38,288 nt of DNA from Thermoplasmatales archaeon (GTDB lineage Archaea; Thermoplasmatota; E2; DHVEG-1): positions 1,141,584 through 1,179,871 of the forward strand of contig CP070724.1 in the NCBI GenBank assembly GCA_020350825.1, read 5' to 3'. How positions within the stretch are numbered: the stretch's first letter is position 1; each line of letters starts with the position of its first letter. Shown in pieces: positions 9,318-15,760 of the stretch. A model generated the notes under the pieces. The model did not search any database and was not told the DNA's origin. It saw nothing but the letters and a program-made list of their open reading frames with translations. The position numbers and the translations under genes were made by a program.

Positions 9318-9552
9318 AAAAATGAATATGTTATTTGATATAAGAAAGTTTCGGAAAATCATATATCATCCCCTATTATCTTGATATTTTCTCCTATAAA
9401 TTACTATTTTGTAGAAAAGAATTAACATTAAAATATTTTATAGGATTAAAGATTGTTTTTAGTGAGACCTCTGAAACTAGAACGGTCCGAAATACATACT
9501 TTTATTCCCCCTTTTAATAAGAAGGATAATTTATATCCTGATGTTGAGGAAA

Positions 9553-9597
9553 AATATCTTATACTATTAGATTTATAATGACTATTAACTGGAGAAG
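9553..9597 (+). promoter_or_regulatory. Promoter and ribosome binding site of the AMP-ligase gene
   Basis: AT-rich TATA-like sequence (ATATCTTATACTATT, about 9554-9568) is followed by GGAGAAG (9591-9597), which lies about 5 nt before the ATG at 9603. The RBS fixes that start codon. Confidence 0.45.
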
Positions 9598-9602
9598 AAA
9601 CG

Positions 9603-11030
9603 ATGAATCCATTTCTAAACCCATCTATTGCAATACCCTTCTTAAAGAATTATATTGCAGATACAAATCGTATTGAACGTTTATCATCAAAAGACCTGGA
9701 GAAATATCGAAATAAGGCGTTTCGAAAAATTGTTGCATATGCATACACTGTACCATTATATAAAAAAAAATACAAAGAAGCAGGCATTCATCCTAGCGAT
9801 ATCAAAGATTTAAAAGATATTACAAAAATTCCATTTGTTTCAAGACAAGAACTAAATGAAAATTTTCCAGATGGAATTGTACCACCAACCTTTAACAAGC
9901 AGAAAGGTCTCGTGATTTGTACTGGTGGTACAACAGGGAAATATTGTTGTAATAGTGGTTCAGAGCCGGTTTGTATATATACAAATGTACTAAACCTTTT
10001 ACGAGGAACTCTTGTTTCATTCAGAGAAAATCGTTTTTATGGTTTAAACTTGAAAATTACACGATTTGCTCATATTGGCAATTTCAACCCTTTTAAAATT
10101 GATGAGGTTTTTGATAAAAATGTCATGAAGCATATAAGATCCTTTTTTTCTTTTAAGAATTATCTCGCCATGCAAGCTTCAAATAGAACACGAGAAATAT
10201 TAGATAAACTAAACGATTTTCAACCAAATGTCATAATATCCTATCCTACAATTTTCCAGGATTTAGCATATTTGAAGAAGAAAGGATTTGGAAAGAACAT
10301 CAAACCTAAGATTCTCTTTGTAGGAGGGGCAATGCTTGATGATTACACAAGATCCTACGTTGAAGATGTGTTCGGCTGCCATATGTACAATACATACTCG
10401 TCTTGTGAATCTGGAGCAGAAATTGCATTTGAATGTACACAGAGAAACTGGCATATACATTCAGATTTCTTCCATCTAGAAGCTGTCAATGAAAATCTTG
10501 AACCTGTATCACCTGGAAAACGAGGTCATCTTGTTATTACTCGCTTATGGGGTGGGGGAACCCCTCTTATTCGATACACAGGTATGAAGGATTGGATTAC
10601 CCTTGGAAATGGAAAAAATTGTAGTTGTGGATTAAAAAGTCCAATCTTTGGACGTCCTGTGGAAGGTAGAGTGTTATCAAATATTATATTACCTGATGGA
10701 ACTAGGTATCCTCCCAGTAATTTTTTATTTACTATTACGAATGTCCTAAAGAGTTTTAATACGTTCAAAGTTTTAAGATATCAGATTATACAGAAAAAAA
10801 TCGATGAAATTGAAATTCAACTTGTAATTGACCACGATCTAAATGATACTGGTCCAACTTTTAATGAAATGGCAAAACAAATAGAAAAAAAATATCGTGA
10901 AAAAACAGGACCAAAAGTTAACATTACAGTAAATGAAGTTGAAGAAATCAAAGACGATCCAACAACGGGAAAACCTGCACCACTAGTGGTATCACAAATA
11001 AGTCAAAACAGTATATGCGATCTAACATGA
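9603..11030 (+). CDS. Phenylacetate-CoA ligase-like AMP-forming enzyme (PaaK/CapK family)
   Basis: 475 residues of the ANL adenylating superfamily, PaaK branch. The phosphate loop is ICTGGTTGKY (near residue 110), the Y-S/G-x-x-E-like motif is NTYSSCESGAEIAFEC, the ATP-ribose segment is RYTGMKDW (RTGD-like, altered), and the C-terminal lysine region is DDPTTGKPAPLVVS. Such enzymes activate carboxylic acids as acyl-AMP and usually transfer them to CoA. The acid is unknown. A cysteine group around residue 340 (CSCGLKSPIFGR) matches the zinc-like loop of PaaK proteins. The gene is 15 nt upstream of an IscU-like gene and probably co-transcribed with it. Family placement is firm; substrate and pathway are open. 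Confidence 0.8.
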   Translation: MNPFLNPSIAIPFLKNYIADTNRIERLSSKDLEKYRNKAFRKIVAYAYTVPLYKKKYKEAGIHPSDIKDLKDITKIPFVSRQELNENFPDGIVPPTFNKQKGLVICTGGTTGKYCCNSGSEPVCIYTNVLNLLRGTLVSFRENRFYGLNLKITRFAHIGNFNPFKIDEVFDKNVMKHIRSFFSFKNYLAMQASNRTREILDKLNDFQPNVIISYPTIFQDLAYLKKKGFGKNIKPKILFVGGAMLDDYTRSYVEDVFGCHMYNTYSSCESGAEIAFECTQRNWHIHSDFFHLEAVNENLEPVSPGKRGHLVITRLWGGGTPLIRYTGMKDWITLGNGKNCSCGLKSPIFGRPVEGRVLSNIILPDGTRYPPSNFLFTITNVLKSFNTFKVLRYQIIQKKIDEIEIQLVIDHDLNDTGPTFNEMAKQIEKKYREKTGPKVNITVNEVEEIKDDPTTGKPAPLVVSQISQNSICDLT

Positions 11031-11045
11031 TATTAATGTGGAAAA

Positions 11046-11528
11046 ATGGATAAAAATGAGGAAAAATTATTGGAGCATTTCCGGAATCCAAGAAATGTAG
11101 GCGTCATTGTAAACCCAGATGGATTTGGAAGAGGGGAAAACCCTATTAATGGCTACATAACAGACATTTATCTTAGAATTGAAAATGAGATTATCAAGGA
11201 TATAAGATACAAAACGTTTGGATGTGTTGCGACAATTGCTGTCTCTTCAGGTCTTTCCAGTGCAGTCAAAGGAAAATCATTGGGAGAGATTTTCAATAGC
11301 GATAATACATATGAAAAAATGACAGTTTTAATTACAAATGAAATTGGAAATATACCTGATAAGAATTGGCATTGCCTACCAACTGCAATACAAACCTTAC
11401 TAATAGCAATATCTGATTATTATACAAAGAAAAAAAATGAAGAAAGAGTACAGAAGATTAGGAACATAATCGCAGAAATTCAGCAAAAAGTTCAAGAAAG
11501 AATAAAAGAGCGGAAAGAAATCAATTAA
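11046..11528 (+). CDS. IscU/NifU-N-like scaffold protein lacking the first cluster ligand
   Basis: 160 residues. The fold family is clear from HFRNPRNVGVIVNPDGFGRG, YKTFGCVATIAVSSGLSSAVKGKSL and NWHCLPTAIQTLLIAISDYY, which align with IscU/NifU N-terminal sequence. Normal scaffolds hold a [2Fe-2S] cluster on three Cys and one Asp. Here Cys60 and Cys110 are present, but the first position reads NPINGYI. Asn35 sits where Cys is expected and Tyr37 where Asp is expected. A charged, possibly coiled C-terminal tail follows (about 125-160). It may therefore not assemble clusters in the standard way and could have been recruited by the ligase upstream. Function beyond the family is unknown. Confidence 0.78.
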   Translation: MDKNEEKLLEHFRNPRNVGVIVNPDGFGRGENPINGYITDIYLRIENEIIKDIRYKTFGCVATIAVSSGLSSAVKGKSLGEIFNSDNTYEKMTVLITNEIGNIPDKNWHCLPTAIQTLLIAISDYYTKKKNEERVQKIRNIIAEIQQKVQERIKERKEIN

Positions 11529-11554
11529 TTTATAATAATTTCAATAAAATGCTT

Positions 11555-12220
11555 TCAATCTAAAAACCCGAGAGCCTCCTCAATTCTCCCCATCTCAATG
11601 CCCGTGGTAAGATTACCAATAATGGCCCCTTTAGTATTTGCAATAAGTCCGCTACCTATCATAGGAACACCGTGATTTACTGTTCCAATCATAACATTCA
11701 CATCAAATAATTTTTCTAACTGTTTTTTCTCCTCATCAGTAACCTTGGGATGGCACAAACAACCTTTATTTGTAACCACTGCAGCCATGCCAATAGTTTT
11801 TAGAGAAGCTATAGTGCCCCTTTGAACAGGCACCCCAAGCGTTTCACCGATTTTCTTCATAGAATGATCTCTAATATCTGGATGAATAAGTGCCCCGTTG
11901 TCATTTACTAAAATATCATTACCTGCTGCATTAATAACATCTTTAACCGCAAAAACATCGAGTCCTTGTTCCTTTATCTTATCCACGGTTTCTTTATCTG
12001 CAAAATCAGTGACAACTGCCCCTTGAGAGTTTAACACAAGTAATGAACCAATAATGGTTGAATCAGCTATACTTAACTCAACAAGTCTTGCATCTAGTGC
12101 TGTAGAAATCTTGTTTTTTACTCTTTTTAGCAAATTTTTTTGCAGAAACACGATAGAATCATTTGCCCTACAATAAACACCTATATTCGGATTTTCATTG
12201 AAATCCAAAAGTTGAAACAT
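11555..12220 (-). CDS. eif6: Translation initiation factor aIF6
   Basis: 221 residues, the normal size for archaeal IF6, a ring-shaped factor that binds the large ribosomal subunit and blocks premature joining with the small subunit. Recognisable repeats of the pentein-like fold include NPNIGVYCRANDSIVFL, VVTDFADKETVDKI, GNDILVNDNGALIHPD, MAAVVTNKGCLCHPKVT and the C-terminal SGLIANTKGAIIGNLTTGIEMGRIEEAL. It is the last gene of the minus-strand translation cluster and starts 3 nt after the L31e stop. This gene order (S19e, PDCD5, L39e, L31e, IF6) is a widely conserved archaeal arrangement. The next usual genes (LX, prefoldin, FtsY) do not follow. Confidence 0.96.
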   Translation of the reverse strand: MFQLLDFNENPNIGVYCRANDSIVFLQKNLLKRVKNKISTALDARLVELSIADSTIIGSLLVLNSQGAVVTDFADKETVDKIKEQGLDVFAVKDVINAAGNDILVNDNGALIHPDIRDHSMKKIGETLGVPVQRGTIASLKTIGMAAVVTNKGCLCHPKVTDEEKKQLEKLFDVNVMIGTVNHGVPMIGSGLIANTKGAIIGNLTTGIEMGRIEEALGFLD

Positions 12221-12223
12221 ATA

Positions 12224-12862
12224 TTATTCACTTTTCTTCTTTGTTTTTTTAGAATCCGCTTTCTTTTTTCCCGCAGGTTTCTTTTGTTTCTTGGCTGTTT
12301 TAGATTCTTTCTTTTTTTCTTTAGAAGCTTTTGGTTTTTTTACTGCTTTCTTTTCTTTTTTCTTTACAGGTTTCTTTTTAGCTTCTTTCTTCTTTTCGGC
12401 TTTTTCTTCCTTTGGTGCTTTCTTTTTCTTTATTTTTACTTCCCCATCTGAGGTTGGACTAATTTCATAATCTTCAGCTCCAGGGGCACCCTCTTCTTCA
12501 GGCATCTCAGCTTCTCTTCTTAGAATAGGTACTTTCTTTTCTTTTTCTTCCTTTAGAATTTCCCGTCTCGATTTTTTTTCTCCAAGTTCTGGTAGCGTTA
12601 CTTCTACAACGCCATCTTCAAATTTAACAGCTCTCACACGTATCTTACTTGGAATCTTATATTTTCCTTTGGACCATAATTCCCTGTTAAGAGAATCATC
12701 TATCCAAATATCTCCTCTATCTACCTTCATATGTTTAGTAAGAAAACCACGAACTTGTTTAACAGCCTTCGGAGCAGCAAGAGAAGTTCTGCCGATTTTC
12801 ACTTTCCTAAGTGGAACAATGTATATCCTTTCAATTTCTTTACTTGACTCCTTTTCAGCCAT
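12224..12862 (-). CDS. rpl31e: Ribosomal protein L31e with a long lysine-rich C-terminal tail
   Basis: The ATG at 12862 is preferred: it lies 5 nt after the L39e stop and gives MAEKESSKEIERIYIVPL, the usual L31e opening. An upstream TTG at 12871 would overlap L39e. Residues 1 to about 90 are ordinary L31e (PLRKVKIGRTSLAAPKAVKQ, then IRVRAVKFEDGVVEVTLPE), a large-subunit protein near the exit tunnel. Archaeal L31e is normally only about 80-100 residues. Here about 120 more follow: first a mixed acidic segment (EMPEEEGAPGAEDYEISPT), then a Lys/Ala/Glu run almost free of hydrophobic residues. The tail is probably disordered and could bind rRNA or DNA. Its role is unknown. Confidence 0.9.
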   Translation of the reverse strand: MAEKESSKEIERIYIVPLRKVKIGRTSLAAPKAVKQVRGFLTKHMKVDRGDIWIDDSLNRELWSKGKYKIPSKIRVRAVKFEDGVVEVTLPELGEKKSRREILKEEKEKKVPILRREAEMPEEEGAPGAEDYEISPTSDGEVKIKKKKAPKEEKAEKKKEAKKKPVKKKEKKAVKKPKASKEKKKESKTAKKQKKPAGKKKADSKKTKKKSE

Positions 12863-12867
12863 AAAAA

Positions 12868-13026
12868 TCAACCTTTCTTGAGTTTATTTCTCCGCCAATT
12901 ACGTGTCTTTGGATGTCTGGTAAAACGTCTGCTAGTACGAATCATGACCCACGCTGGTACTCTTCTATTGCTCTTTGTGGCCTTGTTTAATCGAAGTTTT
13001 TTACCTAATGTTTTATGAGTTGACAT
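12868..13026 (-). CDS. rpl39e: Ribosomal protein L39e
   Basis: A 52-residue protein translated by hand from the minus strand: it starts [20 protein letters not shown] and continues with [20 protein letters not shown] and a basic end. This matches L39e, a tiny basic protein lining the large-subunit exit tunnel, with the diagnostic N-x-x-x-PxWVMxRT region and [10 protein letters not shown] end. The ATG directly abuts the stop of the PDCD5 gene (TAAATG), and the stop is 5 nt before the L31e ATG, so the genes are tightly packed in one operon. Confidence 0.95.
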   Translation of the reverse strand: MSTHKTLGKKLRLNKATKSNRRVPAWVMIRTSRRFTRHPKTRNWRRNKLKKG

Positions 13027-13368
13027 TTATAACCCTCTTCTTTTAATTTTTATATCTCTTTTCTTTGGAATTAACTTTGAAAGTAAATCCCGTAACTGTT
13101 CATCATTTATTTTATTTTTGAGTCTCCCAGATTGGGCGAGCATGATGAGTTGGTTCTCAATATTTTCTGCTACTTCTGGACGTGCAACTTTAATTCTTCC
13201 TAGACGTTCTCTAGCTTCAGTGGTGAGAATTTTCCTGAGAGCTGCTTTTTTCTGTTTTTCAAACTCCTCTTGTTGAGCTTCTTCTTCAATCCTTTCTTGA
13301 GAAAGCATTTGTTGCTGTTGAAGTTCTAACAATTTCTTTTTCTTGATGTTTTCCAATTCATCATCCAT
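13027..13368 (-). CDS. PDCD5-family DNA-binding protein
   Basis: 113 residues, matching the archaeal/eukaryotic PDCD5 (TFAR19) family in length and layout: a charged coiled helix with a Gln/Glu-rich stretch (ELQQQQMLSQERIEEEAQQEE), then the compact helical core with the signature ILTTEARERLGRIKVARPEVAENIENQLI, and a basic end. Archaeal members bind nucleic acid without strong specificity, and their cellular role is unsettled. It sits between S19e and L39e, its standard archaeal position, suggesting a link with translation or growth. Start at 13368 gives the usual MDDELENIKKKKL opening. Confidence 0.92.
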   Translation of the reverse strand: MDDELENIKKKKLLELQQQQMLSQERIEEEAQQEEFEKQKKAALRKILTTEARERLGRIKVARPEVAENIENQLIMLAQSGRLKNKINDEQLRDLLSKLIPKKRDIKIKRRGL

Positions 13369-13410
13369 AAATTCAAAGCCTCAGGATAAACCTATTGTGA
13401 CTTCAACTAT

Positions 13411-13863
13411 TTAATACTTTTTTAACTCAGGATAATAATCTATAAGATTTTTCTTAATTTCATACGCCGTATTATCTAAAAGAGACATTCCTTTCGGCGT
13501 TAAAACACGACCTTTTCCCCTAACCTTTGCAACAAAACCTGCCTTTTCTAATTGATGTAAAGCATTTCTGATAATTGATCCACTGCCCCCCCTTGCTTTG
13601 TATGGTTTTGATCCCCTATCACATTTTCCACCGTACTCACTTCTCAAACGTTCGATACCAATACTATTATTTACATAGATTTTTCGAAGAATAGAAGCAC
13701 ATCTTGTGTACCACCAATCCTTTTTTTCTGGAGGGTTTTCCCTTGATAAGCTTGTTCTTACAAAATCACTCCATTCAGGCGGAACAACATCTTTTTCGCT
13801 CTGCAATTTTTTTGTCAACGCATCTATCAACTCTTTAGCAGGAACATCATACGCCGTTGTCAT
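13411..13863 (-). CDS. rps19e: Ribosomal protein S19e
   Basis: 150 residues, normal length. S19e is an archaeal/eukaryotic small-subunit protein near the subunit head. Recognisable features are TAYDVPAKELIDALTKKL at the N-terminus, PPEWSDFVRTS, KDWWYTRCASILRKIY and a winged-helix part ending GGSGSIIRNALHQLEKAGFV and GRVLTPKGMSLLDNTA. It heads the block S19e, PDCD5, L39e, L31e, IF6, with a 42-nt gap to the PDCD5 gene. A separate promoter is likely in the 102-nt gap before it. Confidence 0.96.
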   Translation of the reverse strand: MTTAYDVPAKELIDALTKKLQSEKDVVPPEWSDFVRTSLSRENPPEKKDWWYTRCASILRKIYVNNSIGIERLRSEYGGKCDRGSKPYKARGGSGSIIRNALHQLEKAGFVAKVRGKGRVLTPKGMSLLDNTAYEIKKNLIDYYPELKKY

Positions 13864-13965
13864 ATCAATTCTCTTCCGTTATGTATATTGGAAAACGGTA
13901 ATAATCCATATGTTATTTAAGCATATTGGATAACAACCCCTTAGACCAACTACAACTTTTATAAA

Positions 13966-14322
13966 TCATTTTTTTATATTTAAATTACATATTAATTTTG
14001 TCGAACGATATTTTAAAGGTATCCTCATATATTTTTTACAATTGTAGCAATAGGTTACAATCTTACCCCTATGAATTCTAACTCTACAATTAATCCCTGG
14101 CATAAGATAACAATAACAATGCTTACAAACTCTACGCTTAAATTTGGTAGGAATTGTTACTAAGTAACGCATAGAAATCTTTCTTGCTAAAAATACATAC
14201 CTATCTGAAAGTTCCAATCTATCACACAAAGCATATCTTTCGGCAAGCCTGAACAAATGTTGAATGCGATTTTTCGCAATACTCTTTTGCAACTTTTTGT
14301 TTCCCATGCGTCTTCGTGACAT
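13966..14322 (-). CDS. rnp4: RNase P protein component 4 (Rpr2/Rpp21 homologue)
   Basis: 118 residues. The protein is a subunit of archaeal RNase P that helps remove tRNA 5' leaders. An N-terminal helical pair (AKNRIQHLFRLAERYAL and ELSDRYVFLARKISMRYLVTIP) precedes a zinc ribbon with CKHC and CYNC, the four expected ligands, followed by YMRIPLKYR. Length and motif spacing fit the family. A basic MSRRRMGNKK start is typical. It lies upstream of S19e on the same strand with a gap of about 100 nt. Confidence 0.92.
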   Translation of the reverse strand: MSRRRMGNKKLQKSIAKNRIQHLFRLAERYALCDRLELSDRYVFLARKISMRYLVTIPTKFKRRVCKHCYCYLMPGINCRVRIHRGKIVTYCYNCKKYMRIPLKYRSTKLICNLNIKK

Positions 14323-14399
14323 AAAGAACTACTCTTTAAAGGCAAAAATCGATTATGAGATCCTTGTTTAAAAAACCATTTATCTGCAATAACTAAACT

Positions 14400-14433
14400 A
14401 AAAATAAAAAAGAAAAAAAGAAGAAATAAAAAG
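14400..14433 (-). terminator. T-rich terminator after the 61-residue gene
   Basis: The minus strand just after the stop of the 61-residue gene is almost pure pyrimidine with several T3-T7 runs. Archaeal RNA polymerase stops on such oligo-T tracts without a hairpin. It separates this gene from the RNase P gene downstream. Confidence 0.5.
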
Positions 14434-14435
14434 TT

Positions 14436-14621
14436 TTACTTCTTCTTCAAATAAGGAAGACCTGTTCTTTTGTTTACACCAACACTGTAACCGCTTGGTA
14501 ATTCACAGGGGCTTCCACTTTTCGGAGTTCTTTTACTAAAGAAATAAATAGTTTGTCTCCTGCCACCCTTTAAGGTTACATCCCGTGTGTATAAGGTCCA
14601 ACCTTCATGTGTATATGCCAT
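14436..14621 (-). CDS. Small conserved archaeal protein, function unknown
   Basis: 61 residues, beginning MAYTHEGWTLYTRDVTLKGG. The Shine-Dalgarno sequence AAGGAGGT lies 6 nt before the ATG, the best RBS in the window, so the gene is almost certainly translated. The sequence has a beta-hairpin-like first half, an IYFFSK strand, a TPKSG turn and a basic C-terminus (VNKRTGLPYLKKK). I have the impression of similar short proteins in other archaea, but cannot name a function. No metal-binding Cys pair and no membrane helix are present. It has its own T-rich terminator and stands as a single gene beside the translation cluster. Confidence 0.8.
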   Translation of the reverse strand: MAYTHEGWTLYTRDVTLKGGRRQTIYFFSKRTPKSGSPCELPSGYSVGVNKRTGLPYLKKK

Positions 14622-14817
14622 AAAATACCTCCTTGCAGGGAATATACAAATCGTGAATTTAAATTTTTCCTTATTTTCCCCTTATTTTTGAATAGTGACG
14701 ATCAAAAAACATGATATTGTATGCTGTGTATCTAATATTATTCAACAAGGAAACAGTAAATAAAAATATTCATTCAGAAGAGAAAATGAAATTTAAAATG
14801 AGCCGGTAGTTGTCGCC

Positions 14818-14838
14818 CACATACACGTATGTGTTTTT
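14818..14838 (+). repeat. Short hairpin followed by a T run
   Basis: CACATA-CACG-TATGTG (14818-14833) can form a 6-bp stem and is followed by TTTTT. It lies about 60 nt upstream of the diphthine synthase promoter, with no plus-strand gene before it, so a terminator role is unclear. Confidence 0.3.
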
Positions 14839-14880
14839 GGTTTTAAACACTTTCGAATTTATCAAACAAGAACAACCTTT

Positions 14881-14890
14881 TTGTATACTA
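14881..14890 (+). promoter_or_regulatory. dphB: TATA box of the diphthine synthase operon
   Basis: TTGTATACTA is centred about 29 nt before the ATG at 14914 but only 11 nt before the ATG at 14896. Archaeal transcription starts 24-30 nt after the TATA centre, so the mRNA should begin near 14910, which favours the downstream ATG as start. Confidence 0.45.
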
Positions 14891-14913
14891 ATTAAATGAA
14901 TGTTTGTGAAGAT

Positions 14914-15723
14914 ATGTCAAATGGACAGTTGATCTTTGTTGGTCTAGGTCTCTACGACGAAAAAGATATTTCATTAAAAGGGTTGATCGAATTAGAAAAT
15001 TGTGACAAGATTTTTGCTGAATTCTATACGTCAAAGCTTGTAGGTCTAGATAAAAACACTTTTGAAAAAAAACTAGGCAAGGTCTTAGAAATATTGTCTA
15101 GGGAGGAAACCGAAAAGGGTGACAAAATTTTAGATTATGCATTAAAAGAAAAAGTTGGTTTTCTAACATGCGGAGACCCTATGATCGCAACAACTCATGT
15201 CGATTTGAGATTAAGAGCCACGAAGAGAGGCATAAAAACAAAAATCTTTCACAGTGGAAGTATTATCACTGCTGCACCTGGGCTGCTTGGTCTACAAAGC
15301 TATAAGTTTGGTAGGACAACAACGCTCGCGTTTCCAGAAAAAGATTACTTTCCAACAAGTCCATATAATATTATAAAAGATAATAATAAAATGGGATTGC
15401 ATACGCTAGTTCTTCTTGATATTCAAGCTGATAAAGATATATACATGACTGCAAATCAGGGCATGGAAATTCTGTTAAAAATGGAGGAAAAACTAGGTAA
15501 AAAGATACTAAGTGAAGATAATGTTATCTGTGTCGTTGCTGGTGCCGGGTCACCGGATCCTATTATTGTAGCGAATTCAGTCAAAGCTTTACTTAACAAA
15601 GATTTTGGTCCACCCCTTCACACTTTGATTGTTCCTGGAAACCTACATTTTCTGGAAGTTGAAGCTTTAGAAGCTTTTGCAAATCTGCCAAAGGCGATTA
15701 GCAAGAAATTACAAAAACTATAA
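14914..15723 (+). CDS. dphB: Diphthine synthase (EF-2 diphthamide methyltransferase)
   Basis: 269 residues from the preferred ATG at 14914; an upstream in-frame ATG at 14896 would add six residues. DphB belongs to the tetrapyrrole-methylase fold and uses S-adenosylmethionine to methylate the aminocarboxypropyl group on the diphthamide histidine of elongation factor 2. Signature segments are LIFVGLGLYDEKDISLKGL, FLTCGDPMIATTHVDLRLRA, FHSGSIITAAPGLLGLQSYKFG, TLAFPEKDYFPTSPYN and the C-terminal HTLIVPGNLHFLEVEALEAF. Length is usual (about 255-270). It begins a plus-strand operon with HerA 37 nt downstream. Confidence 0.95.
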   Translation: MSNGQLIFVGLGLYDEKDISLKGLIELENCDKIFAEFYTSKLVGLDKNTFEKKLGKVLEILSREETEKGDKILDYALKEKVGFLTCGDPMIATTHVDLRLRATKRGIKTKIFHSGSIITAAPGLLGLQSYKFGRTTTLAFPEKDYFPTSPYNIIKDNNKMGLHTLVLLDIQADKDIYMTANQGMEILLKMEEKLGKKILSEDNVICVVAGAGSPDPIIVANSVKALLNKDFGPPLHTLIVPGNLHFLEVEALEAFANLPKAISKKLQKL

Positions 15724-15760
15724 TAACCCTTGCTATTATTCCTCACCAAAAGGGGTATGG

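Larger units (their letters stand above)
9189..9602. other. 414-nt divergent spacer between thrS and the AMP-ligase gene
   Basis: The spacer serves two divergent genes. It holds a GC-rich self-complementary element at 9242-9317 (listed separately), AT-rich filler, and the plus-strand promoter/RBS region just before 9603. No ORF or convincing tRNA was found in the rest. Confidence 0.5.

Noticed and set aside
12240..12560. Lys-rich tail of L31e as a frameshift artefact
   Set aside because: Composition changes gradually from L31e core to acidic linker to Lys-rich run, and the stop lies just 3 nt before the next start, which fits a real gene end in this tight operon.
15677..15760. Upstream extension of HerA into dphB
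   Set aside because: The extra 28 residues overlap dphB, look unlike HerA, and an RBS-like AGGGG precedes ATG 15761.
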